From contig CM028894.1 of the NCBI GenBank assembly GCA_016801885.1, positions 9,555,241-9,619,240 on the forward strand: a stretch of DNA of 64,000 nucleotides, written 5' to 3'. The number at the start of each line of letters is the position of its first letter. The stretch's first letter is position 1. A program made the position numbers and the translations under genes. The notes under the pieces were generated by a model. The model had not been told where the DNA came from and ran no database searches. It was given only the letters and a program-made list of their open reading frames with translations. Of this stretch, positions 1 through 10,720 are shown in pieces. Source of the stretch: Toxotes chatareus. Taxonomy: Eukaryota; Chordata; Actinopteri; Toxotidae.

Positions 1-3000
1 TAAATGCTTTATTCAAACTTATAATGAAATGATCTTTCTTCAGAAATGTGAAAGGGATGATTTTAAGAAAATGTTATTTGGAGTAATACATTAAGCACTG
101 TCGACTTGAGACACGATTTTCCCAGTAACATAAATTCGATTTTATAACTCTCGACTCCCTGCTTTTCCCTCATCTCTTCTCTTCCCTCTCTTTTTTTTAA
201 CATTTTGTAATTACTTTGACACACTACATCAAAAGCGAAGTAATAATAGTTGTAATTTAATCTATTCACACAAGTCATTTTCATAAACTCCTGCCTCTCC
301 CTGCTTAATGTGCGTTTCATTCATTATTGATCACGCACTGATGATGTGGTAATGACAATGGCATTGTTTTTTTCACCCCTTTTTTCTTTTCCTTAAATGT
401 AGATCTTGTGATTCAGGGTTTTCATTACAGGCAGCACACCGGGCCTCTGGATTATCAAGGGCAAACAAAAGATAATTAAGAGGAGGAGGGATGCGGGACA
501 GTCACCCCCACCCTGAGTACCACCACCACCACCACTCCTCCCACCTCCCCCAGTTTGACGCCATCCTTCCGCCAACTGTTCTCAAGGTTCACCGCATCCT
601 GGTTCTTTCCACACACCGTGTAGCTCTCCCCTTCAGTCAAACAGCATAATTACTGAGGACTTTCCTTTCACTCTATCGCTCCATCTCCTCCCTTCTCTCC
701 ACCTCTTTCTATTCTGTCTGAACAGAGATCAAGACAACCCCCGCCCCGTCAGGTCAAAGTTGTTTGAATTTAAGACTAGGACTCGGAGTGAAAACATAAC
801 ATGATGATTTCATTGTGCATCGTAATGTATCAGATTCTTGAGTAAAACGACAACAGCAAAATGCCCTCATAACACTTAAATTTAAGCTTTTAGGTGACAC
901 TAATTCAAGATGGCTTATAGTTTACAATGACTGTAGTGCGCTCTCAGTTCCTAGATCACAAACACTAGAAAAAAACAAAAGAAAGGGATATGAGACTATA
1001 AAAGAGAGGGTCAAAAAACAGTAAAAAGAACAGGAAAGGACAGGTAGAGGTAGAGGGCACTTTTGCTTTTCTCATAGTGTTGGAAATGTTCCACAGTCTC
1101 TCTTTGATAAGTAATGTATCTCACATTGTGTGCTTTGACTTATTGATGTAAAAATAGAAAAAAAGGTGACTTGCATGTCTGTATTCACCTGTTTCTTACT
1201 TTCCTATCATGAACTTCCTAACAGTGTACAGTATGAGTACAATATTTTACTGATTTACAGCACCACAGTGCGGTACAGCCTTTACTGCATGTTATCAGAA
1301 AGTCACAGTCGCTGTCCAGGCCATCTGTCCATCCATCCATCCGTCCTATCCACCTGTCTTCCTGTCTGTTCACCTCACTCACTCCCCTCCTGCCACACAA
1401 CCAAAGACCACAGCAGTCTGTGACTACTCGGAGTGAAAGCCAAGGATTTTTATTAAGGAGTAGGGACAGCATTCATTTTTTAAAACCTCCTCAATAAAAT
1501 ATCATACGGTCGCTCCACATTCCTCAGAATTATAATGACATGAATATTTAAATTTAAATGCATTCCGAGCACGCCGGTTTTTCTTCTTCACGACGGCATC
1601 AGATCTCATTTTCTACTTAAGCTCCTCCATCATGTTTATGCATATCCACATGCATGATACATATCTCCTTTTTTTTTTTTTTTTTTTTTTAAAGCTCCTT
1701 AATGCAGGCCTGATAATTTTGCTTGACTTTAATGGGGAATGACTCCTCATTGGCAAGCTTTTCTCTTTAAGACAAAAATAAAAAAATATGATCAAATGCC
1801 CCTTTCATGTGGAACAGAGGCTGTTTTTGAAACTTCTTACTCCCTCTCTCCCTCAGTTGCCTCGTCTGTGAGTAAATAGATCAAATAAGGAGGCGCAACT
1901 TTATATTCTAGTTTTGAAGCATTCTGTAATTGGACACATTTAATTGATATCCCTCAAGCCCATAATTATAATGTAAAAAGAAAGAGAAGGAAACACAGTC
2001 CTCTATAATGGAAATGCTATTTTACTTTTTTAAATGAATGAATACTTGATGAACAATATGTCAGAAATGGAGGAGAAATAAAGTTTATGATGCATTTTTT
2101 TCTCTCAAGAATGGCAAGTATTGATGGATAATTTCAGTGTGTGTCATTATGTTCGATAATGGAGTCCTTGTGAGGCTAGAATGGACCCTTGTGAGTTTTG
2201 CTCTCTGGGAGCTCGTACTCTCTGATCTCTCCTCCTCCCTGACAAGGAGCTATCACTTCTTTCCCTGGTGGAGAGGGAACGGTGCGCAGATAAGACTTTG
2301 TCATCTGCAGTATGTCTTTTTTGACACACTACAGATGACTCGGTTGGACTCCAAGAGATGGTTAATTGAAGGAGACATTAAAAACTCACTACTGTCAATC
2401 TGTATCTCCAGTTTCTACAGATAGAACTTATTTCCAAGATCTTACTATGGGCACTGGTGATGCTTGAGTAAAATGAATACCAGTATTTACATTGTGAGTT
2501 GAGTAAAATTAATTTTGGATCCATTGAGACCAAGTGATTAAACTATGACTGCACGAGGCAGAAAGAGAGTTTTTAACTGAGACTGTACTGATCAAGGATA
2601 GCATAACTTCAAGTAATGAATTTAAAGCTATGATACTGAAAAATTTCTATTCTAATGGTCAGTGGAAAGCATAAGTATGAGAAAAAGCAAGGGACATTAA
2701 GAATTAAAACAATTCATCTGCTTGCCTGGCAACCTGTTGAGCAAACGAGTTCCAAGTCGCGACAGATCATCTTTCCCTCCACCTGTCTACGTGGTTCGAT
2801 CTCACTCAAGCGTCAGAGCTGTGGCACTTGAATGAGATAAGGAGAGATGGCGAGGTTAAAATTAAGGACACAGCACCTAGGGCTTCAGCCATCAGAGCTG
2901 TCACACATACGCCACAGCCAAAAGGACTAAACGTGCCAATATGGACAAATGTGTCAAGACTTAATTTACACTATTCTCCTCAATGGAGACTTATCGCTTT

Positions 3001-3441
3001 CCTTCTGCATTTGCCCTCAAAAACTGATGCTACACTATGACAAGTGACCACAGTGGAATATTGAGAAGAAGACAGTCAACTCTATAATCACACCACTATA
3101 TTCTTTGACTGTCAGTGTGTCAAGAACAAGAGGGAAAAAAAATTTGGGGGGTGAAAGACAAGGAGAGAAAAGATACAGTCCCCCCCCCCAAATTCCTCTG
3201 CAGGTGCCGTGATATCAGGCCTCTATAGGGAACTGAGCATGATGACAAGAGGCTAAAGAGGACTGAGCAGGACCAAAGAGACGAGACCAGTTTTAATGCT
3301 CTTGATCCCATGACCCCAGAGCCCAGAGAGAGTCTCTCAGGGAGTCCCAGCCGAGTGCGCTGAAGCTGGGCGACTTTGAAGTTGGGCCGTGGAGGCTGGG
3401 AGGTTGGTACTGTAGATCGGCTGAGGACTGGAAAATACTGC

Positions 3442-3443
<2 letters not shown>
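1..3443. other. Intergenic, no gene seen
   Basis: AT-rich anonymous DNA. It has GGT/CCA triplets near 500-550, CCAT units at 1325-1340, the T22 run, and a segment at about 1535-1570 (TATTTAAATTTAAATGCATT) plus CCTGGCAACCTGTTGAGC at about 2724 that might be regulatory. The open frames are short and of random composition. Confidence 0.7.
1669..1690. repeat. Homopolymer T run (22)
   Basis: Uninterrupted T22 on the plus strand, followed by AAAGCTCC. It could be an old retroposed poly(A) tail in reverse orientation, but no flanking element is recognisable. Confidence 0.9.

Positions 3444-3485
<42 letters not shown>
3444..3485. repeat. (TG)21 microsatellite
   Basis: Uninterrupted TG dinucleotide repeat of about 42 bases. 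It opens long meaningless frames on both strands (VCVC and HTHT runs). Confidence 0.95.
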
Positions 3486-3486
<1 letters not shown>

Positions 3487-4065
3487 CCCTGGTGTGTATT
3501 TGTGCCTGTGGAGAGGAGTGGGAGGGTTTGAGGTAAATGACAGTAACATGGTCACATCCTTGGATGAAATGGGAGACAGAGGCAAATGGGGGTACTTGGC
3601 ATTTCCTGCGCTGACAAGGCCAGCTTGTTTGTTGGTGCCTAATGAGCTCTCGGACTCCATTAATGAGAGGACTGAATCCATTATCATCATCATTTCAAAA
3701 GGAGGCCCTGGCTCTAAACAGCTCTCCACATTAGCAGGACTTACCCTTGTTGCACCATTTGATCAGAAAAGGCAGCAGGGGTTTTGACTCACACACACAC
3801 ATACACACACACAAACCCTTGCTTGTTAACACTACACACCCTTTACGCAGCCCTGATGTGAACACATGCATGGAGATACACATAAATTACCGAAATGGCA
3901 GATGGAAAGAGAACACAAACACACTTTCCCACACAAACATTCATGACAACCATTCCTTTGTTGTTAATTTAGCGAGGAAATCAGTGACAGAAGGAGAAAG
4001 GGGGAACTTTAAACTAGAGCTATGATCCAAACTAACAGCTGCATGACATGCTCAATAAAGGGCAG

Positions 4066-4086
4066 TGAGAGAGAGAGAGAGAGAGA
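4066..4086. repeat. (GA) microsatellite
   Basis: GA repeat of about 10 copies, in purine-rich DNA. Confidence 0.85.
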
Positions 4087-6948
4087 CAACGTGAATGAGA
4101 GAGAAAAAGAGCGATAGTGTAACAGCAAAATAGGGCACCCTCGAGGAGCACGGAGGGGAAAAAAAAAATAAGGTCGTGATTCATAAATAAACACAGAGCG
4201 CATAGTGATATAATGGCATGCCAGCAGAGAGGGACAGATTCCATTTCCATCGCCTTCACCACCTTTTCCAGCAACATCAAAGGACCAATTAAGGTCCCAG
4301 TGAAGCTGGCCGTCAAGGCTGCAGTGGAGGTCCTGTCAGCGTTAGCCTGCCCTCAGTGCTGCTGTCTCTGTCTCAACTTCACACTGCTGACACCAGTGAC
4401 AAGGACCCCTAACTGAACCTGCCTGCTTGCCTGCCTGTCTGCCTCAATTCTGGTTACCCAATATATGCATTTCCCTCTCTCTTGGAAGCTTTGTTTCTTT
4501 TGCTCTCTTGCTTGTCTCACTCTTTACACCCTCTTGTTTTCTTTTCACCACCTGCACTCCTCTCTTAAGGCTTTCTCTCCCCACTCTTCTTATCTTCCTG
4601 TATCTATTCCTCTCTGCTAAAAGCTTTTAATTTGGCAGTTGCACAGCGCCACCCCTCAGTGGTACAGTACAAGGGGCTGGCAAATAGCTTTCTCAGAACT
4701 GAGCATCTATGTAAGACAAGAAGAAACACTCACTCCCTCTCTCCCTTAGTTTGATAACTTCTTTGTTGCACCATTCACCCTCCCATGTCCTCCTCATGTA
4801 TCTTTGGAATTACTGAAATGTTAACGTGCCTTTGCTGCCTTTGATATTTAAGACAAAAGGGTACAGATGTGCAGGCTGCACGCACACAGACACAGGGCCA
4901 ACTGGAAATGGGAAAGGAGCTTTAATCTCATTCTTTGTCATGCTCCAAAGAGTTCCTCCTCCCTGTGTATTTTTCTGAATCTCTTTGGTTCATCCTTCGC
5001 CTACCTCTCTGCCCTTTTCCGCTCACAATTCCCGCATTTATAATGGCACAGCGCAGTGCAGCACACAGGGGTGGGCAACAATTAATGAGTGGCTGTTTTC
5101 GATCCGCTGCTCACATTGTGGTTTCTACAAGTGATTGCATCTCTGAAACAAAAACCATAACAGGAGGTGTTATATTTCTGTGACAGGAGAAGAGGCACAA
5201 AAGGACGACTTGTGAGGAAAGATTAACAGTTTTAACAGTCGCAGATTAAACAACAGACTCACAGCATGAGAGATATGGCTTTATAAAATCAGAAGCAGTG
5301 ATACCTTGGGTCTACTTTGAATCATATTTAAACTTAGGGAAAAATGTTTATCAAAACAGAAATCTGTTGAAGGCACAAGTAAACACACCAGCTGTGACAT
5401 ACTATACTAATCTTCCAGCCTGATACTGATACAACATAGTATCTGACATCACTGTATCATTGTCAGTTGCCTGGCATAGTTTCACCCCGAGGACAACAAC
5501 GATACCATGGCACAAAGGCAGCTATGCTAGTCTCTCTCCCTCTGTTCCTATCTCTTCCAGTGATTCACCCCCTCCTCAACTCCCTCCCTCCCTTTGGTAT
5601 CTTTCTAGTGCAGTGGCCTCCGTTTACCACCATAACCCAAATTAGCTGGGCAGGCGTTATCCTCTCCATCGCTCTGTGCCGTTAGGAGAGGGGGAAAAAA
5701 AAAATGTGGCAGAATTTCCTTTCTGCCTCTGTGACAGCGCTATCTGACAGCGTTTTACATCTCCCCTGCTCTCTCCTCACTACACTCCACTGTCAGACAA
5801 AGAAATTAATACCCCCAGTGACTGTGTTTTAATTAAGCAATTTCATGCAAATTACACATTTTAGATTGTCAAATAATATACTGCGCAAAATTGTAGGCAG
5901 GCTGATCTGATATGCATGGGGTGTTATTCTTCCAGGCACTGTGCATACATGGAAAATGAACAAAAATGCTAATTTCTAATCTATTATGCAAACAGTGGAG
6001 ATACTTACATAGATTTGCACGCCTTTCTCGGATAAATACAGCTCTTGAATTCTATGTATAGAATGACTGGATTTCTTAAGCAGTCTTTGCCATTGTTATT
6101 TATCTTATTTGGTCTTTATTTCAATCACATCTCTTTTTACTTTCCAAGCAATGTACCGTATACTAATATTCTTTCTTCCTACAAGCTGGGGTCTGTGCAG
6201 CAGGATAACATAAATAAACAGATATGGAACAAATCTGCCAATTTTATCGTTAAACACTGTTTCAAGATCTCATTGACAATGAATAATTAGGAGAGGACTG
6301 TCTAACAATCAAAGAACAACTTGACACAGAAAAAATCCTATTTGAATATTCTCTTTCCTAATGCAGTCTAATGAAACATGGAGCCCTAACTAATATTAGT
6401 AATCCACACTACTCTCCATCTTTTCCCATTAGCACATTGAACTTATTTGGAATTCATTATAATCCACAAGCCTTTTAGTACACTGGAATCAGTAATGATG
6501 ACAAAATGAATATAACATTATACTTTATTATAGCCGACTTGATTTAATCTGGGGTTGCCGCCATATGAGAGTCCTCAGAAATGCCCCTCTTGAAAACCAC
6601 GGGTGTCAAAAGTCAGCATGCGCAGGTACCGAGTCAAAAAGCAATCCTTATTAACTGAAAGCTTGAGGAGGGGTCTTGCTGTTTCTTTGTGATTCAGATC
6701 CATTTAATCAAAGGTTTGTTTCTATATGCTGCCACTTAATAGTGTATATTACTGCATACAATGAAACTCCAATGAATTGCAATCCATCCAGTGCCCCCTT
6801 CCATTTTCTTCTAAAGGGAAAAAATAGCAGGATAAGAGCAGGAGAAGGCGAGACTAATGGTGGGGTATGGGAGAGTTGTTGACGTGCTTCCTGCATATTC
6901 AGAATAGTGTGCCTTTCAATGGTCGCAGATTCATACAATAACCAAGAC

Positions 6949-6969
6949 TTTTTTTTTTTTTTTTTTTTT
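6949..6969. repeat. Homopolymer T run (21)
   Basis: Uninterrupted T21. Confidence 0.9.
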
Positions 6970-7860
6970 AATGCTGTGGTACAATAAAATCTGAATGAAC
7001 AATAGGGAAACATGTTCACAATGCACTCTAAAACATTGTGGGGCAATTACAGGAGCTCTGAATATTCCTGCTCAACATGACGCTGCTCACAGGTCCCTCG
7101 ACTATGCACTCCTGCAGTGAGGCCCTTTTTACATTATACCGCTCATCTCACTGAAGTCAACTCAGGTCCAGGCCACCGGAAGACGACCATCACAAAACAA
7201 CTTCTTGAACTCCTGCAGGCTTCATCTAAGACACAGTATGGCGGCTTAAGGCTTGGTGAGTACTGTACAGTGGTGGAGGCGAGAGAGGGCTAAGGGGAAA
7301 GCAGAGGATCGGGAAGGATGGAAGGAGTAGAAACAATAAAAAAGAAAGACAGAAAAGAAAAAACAAACTGCTGGTAGATATAAATATTATAGTATATAAG
7401 TCTATGATGCATCTGATCTCAGATGTTAGCCAACAAAGGTTAAAAACAGCAAGTGCAATGAACACTTGCACATCACCATTTTTTTTTTTTACATTATTTC
7501 CTATTATGTAATTGTATATGCAGTTAACAGAAGACTCCCCTTTTTCAGCATTAAGGAACTAGCCAGCAATCCATATCTGACAATCAATCTGTTCTTAGTT
7601 ACTAAATAATTAATTACAGCACATACTGAACTGCATAATATTCTGTCCAGCGTATTTTGACTACGTTTTTAACCTCCTCCCCTCTTTTCTCTCTATCTTC
7701 TTCATCATCATCAACATCTTTTCCTCATTCATTTTTGTCTACTTTCTCTCCCTTTCAATACATGTCTTTCTCACCAGCCACACTGAGGCGCTACCCTCCC
7801 ATCCCCTCCAAATGAAACAGTAACTCGATAGAAATTCAAAGCCCCATCATCCCTCTGTGA

Positions 7861-8040
7861 CTCTTGGGTGAACCTGCGGAATCACTCGAGGCCAGCGAGG
7901 CAGCGGGGAGGCCAGGCGGAGGGCAGGCGGAGGCCGCGTCGTGCAGTCAGGTCCCGTGGATGTAAACAGACTCTCTGGTGACAGTTGAGACGGGGAGGGG
8001 AGGCAGGAGCTGGCGCGAACCATCAGCGGCGCACTCCCAA
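7861..8040. promoter_or_regulatory. Short CpG-rich cluster in AT-rich desert
   Basis: These 180 bases contain 15 CpG dinucleotides and 120 G or C (67%). With 47 C and 73 G, the observed/expected CpG ratio is about 0.79. The surrounding DNA is AT-rich and CpG-poor. It contains two near-identical AGGCGGAGG units and an E2F-like GGCGCGAA at 8013. It could be the CpG-rich core of an enhancer or a non-coding RNA promoter. No gene start is recognised on either side. Confidence 0.4.
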
Positions 8041-8582
8041 CCTCCTTGCTGGGTATTAGACTGTGATTATAAGATTCGCTGTGCCATCTGATTACCACAT
8101 GGCAACAGGCTTTATTGATCCCAGGTGGGCAGAGGGTAAATGTTTATAGTATATTGCTCGGGTGAAAGGCAGGGGAAAAGTGATTCAAACACAGCAGTCA
8201 AACAGTGAATCACAAAGCCAGGGACAGGGTGAGATTAGAGTTGAAATTCAAGACAATGCGACCGTGACAACAACTTGGCAAAGAAATGGGAATGATGTAA
8301 AAGGATAAACAAAGGGTAATGGAGTGTTGGTAGGCATCACAAGGCTCCACCATGACATTATATCCCTGTAGTGTAATTACCACAATGATATTTCATAGAT
8401 AAGGTGCCATGCAAGAGTTGTCCCATTCAAATGCCAAAAAAAAGGTTTTTAAAATGGCGAGTGAGTAATGAGGTATGCTTATTGAGTACAACATTACTCA
8501 GAAGGTCATTAGTCACGCAGATTGCTGGACAAAATATCACAGTAATGCTCTGTTGTCATCATACAAATGCAAGAAAAAGAGT

Positions 8583-8602
8583 AAAAAAAAAAAAAAAAAA
8601 AA
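8583..8602. repeat. Homopolymer A run (20)
   Basis: A20, following AAGAAAAAGAGT. A second A run of 22 lies at 8972-8993 and a T12 at about 9046-9057, so 8.5-9.1 kb is rich in slippage-prone tracts. Confidence 0.9.
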
Positions 8603-8971
8603 TGCCCTTAAATCATCTTGGGTTACAGGACAATCCGAGCCTGAGCATTACTCAAAAGTGTCGGGATGGCAGGAAACTGGAAATCATTCCACTGTTTCCT
8701 CCTCCTCCTTCTCCTCCTATTCAAAACTATGAAGCGAGAGGCGGACAACAACAGGCCCTGGTGTTTTGCTTGCTCATTAAGTCTGCCCAGAGGTAAGCCA
8801 ATTGATCTGCAATTCATTCTCACAAGCGTTAAATCGATGCAGAGAGACATGAAAAGCCCCAGGTTTTTACGACTTCAGTCAAAGATTCCTGAAACGCTTT
8901 GTAACAGCAGATAATGGTAATCTGCCTTGTTTGTGACTCGGTACTGAGCAATCAATATGGTAAAAAGGAAC

Positions 8972-8993
8972 AAAAAAAAAAAAAAAAAAAAAA
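8972..8993. repeat. Homopolymer A run (22)
   Basis: Uninterrupted A22 on the plus strand. Confidence 0.9.
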
Positions 8994-9780
8994 CCGTCAT
9001 GCACCCTGAGAGGAAGTTGATTTGAATGAAAACAATAGAGTGATTTTTTTTTTTTTCCGAGTCTATGTTGTCTGTACTTCCAGATAGATCCACGATCATT
9101 ATATATGCACACTGCACTCTCTGTCTCTCTCAATACCTTTATGGGGCAGAGCAGAGCCACTCTAAAATCTAAATCAACCCACTTCAAGACGAATGATAGT
9201 GCTAACAAACCACATCCACTTAAGTATGCTACACTAAACTAAACCACTAATTATAGCAATTCCTTCTAAGACCTCCATCACAAATGCAGACACACAAACA
9301 ACAGAACTTCATTGCTCTAAGTACAGTATGTGACACCTGAGCGATCCATTACAGCTCGTTTCTTATTGATTGACAAAGTAGCAACATAAAGTAATTATAA
9401 TTGATTCCAGATGAGGCTTAGCCTGCCATACACAGATCCTCCTCCTTTCTCTCTCTCTCTCCATCTCGCTTACTGCTTGGAATCTGAATAGGGAGCTCGG
9501 GTAATTAGGTCACGCTGTTAAATTTTTAATGATCTCTGAAATCATATTCATGCTCACAGTGTGTCAGGTACACGTACAGCCAGCCTGGAGTGATACATCA
9601 CCATTCTATGACATGAACAGAAGGCCTTAGCCATTTAATTGTGTGACCTTTTCGACCGAGCACCGGGTGAAGCCATCGGGAGAGGGAGGTATTTAGTGGG
9701 AAAATGAGTGATTGGGTATTGGTGAGATGTACAATGCACAAGCTCGTCATAATAAAACAGACTCAGACATTTTGTGTGAC

Positions 9781-9800
9781 TGTGTGTGTGTGTGTGTGTG
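9781..9800. repeat. (TG)10 microsatellite
   Basis: Ten uninterrupted TG units. Confidence 0.9.
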
Positions 9801-10059
9801 CTGAGATGTTTGCGAAGGAGGAGTCTGTGCTAAGGTAGTTTGATTGTGGTTTTTGTGCTGCATTTTTATGAAGGTGACGGCTCAGTCATGGTCAAGGTTG
9901 AGGCCAGAGGGTATAAAGGTCAGACACAAAGACAAAGGCTGGGAACATGGCTGGCAGCTATCCCATAATTTGTAATGACAGATGATCATCATCTTTCTGA
10001 TGGAACATGTGGTAGGAAAGCAGGAAGGAGGAGGAAAAATACACTGCACATCTTCGTAT

Positions 10060-10242
10060 CAGCTGTGAAAGGTAACTGAGTACAGTTACTCAACTTGTAA
10101 TTTTCATTTCTAGTTAAGGCTATCCTATACTCCTACTCCACTACATTTTAGAGGGATATATTATTCCACTTTTCACTACACCATATTTTTTCAACAGCTA
10201 TTGCCATGTGTTACCTTTCAGTTTAAAATTTACATAAAAAGG
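10060..10242. mobile_element. hAT-like miniature element fragment (copy 1)
   Basis: The text GTAACTGAGTACAGTTACTC, then CTCCTACTCCACTACATTTT and AGAGGGATATATT, matches a very common fish interspersed repeat. That family's consensus, as I remember it, runs from GTAACTGAGTACATTTACTC through ACTTCTACTCCACTACATTT. It is a non-autonomous DNA element, probably hAT-related. A second copy lies at about 32179-32310. The copy is diverged and its ends are approximate. Confidence 0.65.
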
Positions 10243-10375
10243 GACACCCCATGGCTTAGGGGTTAAAAAAGCAGACCATGACCGCAAAGCCTCACCCCCA
10301 GTTCTGTCATCTCACCGCTATTGCCGCCCCCCCCCCCCCAAAAAAAAAGAAAAAAGAAAAAAAAGGCCAAAACAC
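10243..10375 (+). mobile_element. Degenerate tRNA-derived SINE
   Basis: CATGGCTTAGGGGTTA followed by CAGACCATGACCGCAAAG matches the tRNA-like head (A box region) of a common fish SINE. The B box is badly decayed (CAGTTCTGTC in place of GGTTCGAATCC). A C13 run (10327-10339) and an A-rich stretch follow, as in the element's 3' part. It sits directly against the hAT-like copy on its left. Confidence 0.5.
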
Positions 10376-10405
10376 AATAAAACCCAAAACACATAAGCAT
10401 TAAAC

Positions 10406-10720
10406 CAGTGCTTCTACCTCTCTGGCTTGTGAACCCTTACAAACTACCACGGACCAGATGTCAGATGAGTTCCACAAAAGTGGCACTTCCCCCCCTAAAC
10501 TTCTGGTTTCATTTAAATGATAGTTTGAGGTTCAAGTAGCATAGCAAAAAAGCAGCAAAAGGACTGGACGGTTCTATTATTAATAGACAACAGCAAACTA
10601 TTACATTTCTTGTAAGAAATTTAAACTCCTATTTAGGAGCTGTCAATAAACTGTGACTCACGGTTCGACCTGGTGCTTGATCTGTTTTGGGGGCCATTTT
10701 TAACCTGAAACTGAGTTGAC
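10406..10720. mobile_element. hAT-type MITE with CAGTG terminus
   Basis: It starts CAGTGCTTCT and continues with CTGGCTTGTGAACCCTTACA and GTCAGATGAGTTCCACAAAA. These match the fish element that begins CAGTGGTTCCCAACC and continues GGCTTGTGACCCC. A later match, GGGGGCCATTTTTAACCTGA (about 10689), fits the far half of the same family. CAGTG ends are typical of hAT elements. The right end is approximate and no target-site duplication was found. Confidence 0.6.

Larger units (their letters stand above)
3486..7860. other. Intergenic, no gene seen
   Basis: Pyrimidine-rich sequence at about 4420-4630, CA-rich sequence at 3789-3814, and a candidate regulatory stretch at about 5820-5960 with TTAATTAA (5829-5836) and the octamer ATGCAAAT (5845-5852). 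No coding sequence or recognisable mobile element. Confidence 0.7.
8041..10059. other. Intergenic, no gene seen
   Basis: The right flank of the CpG cluster (8060-8100) is AT-rich and complex. At 8109 CTTTATTGATCCCAGG resembles the reversed 3' tail of fish LINE or SINE copies, but nothing else of an element is visible. Homopolymer runs dominate 8.58-9.06 kb. Confidence 0.65.

Noticed and set aside
3337..3729. 130-codon minus-strand frame
   Set aside because: Contains the HTHTHT product of the (TG)21 repeat; nothing recognisable on either side.
8109..8126. Reversed LINE/SINE tail (TTTATTGATCCCAGG)
   Set aside because: A single short word; the neighbouring sequence shows no element.
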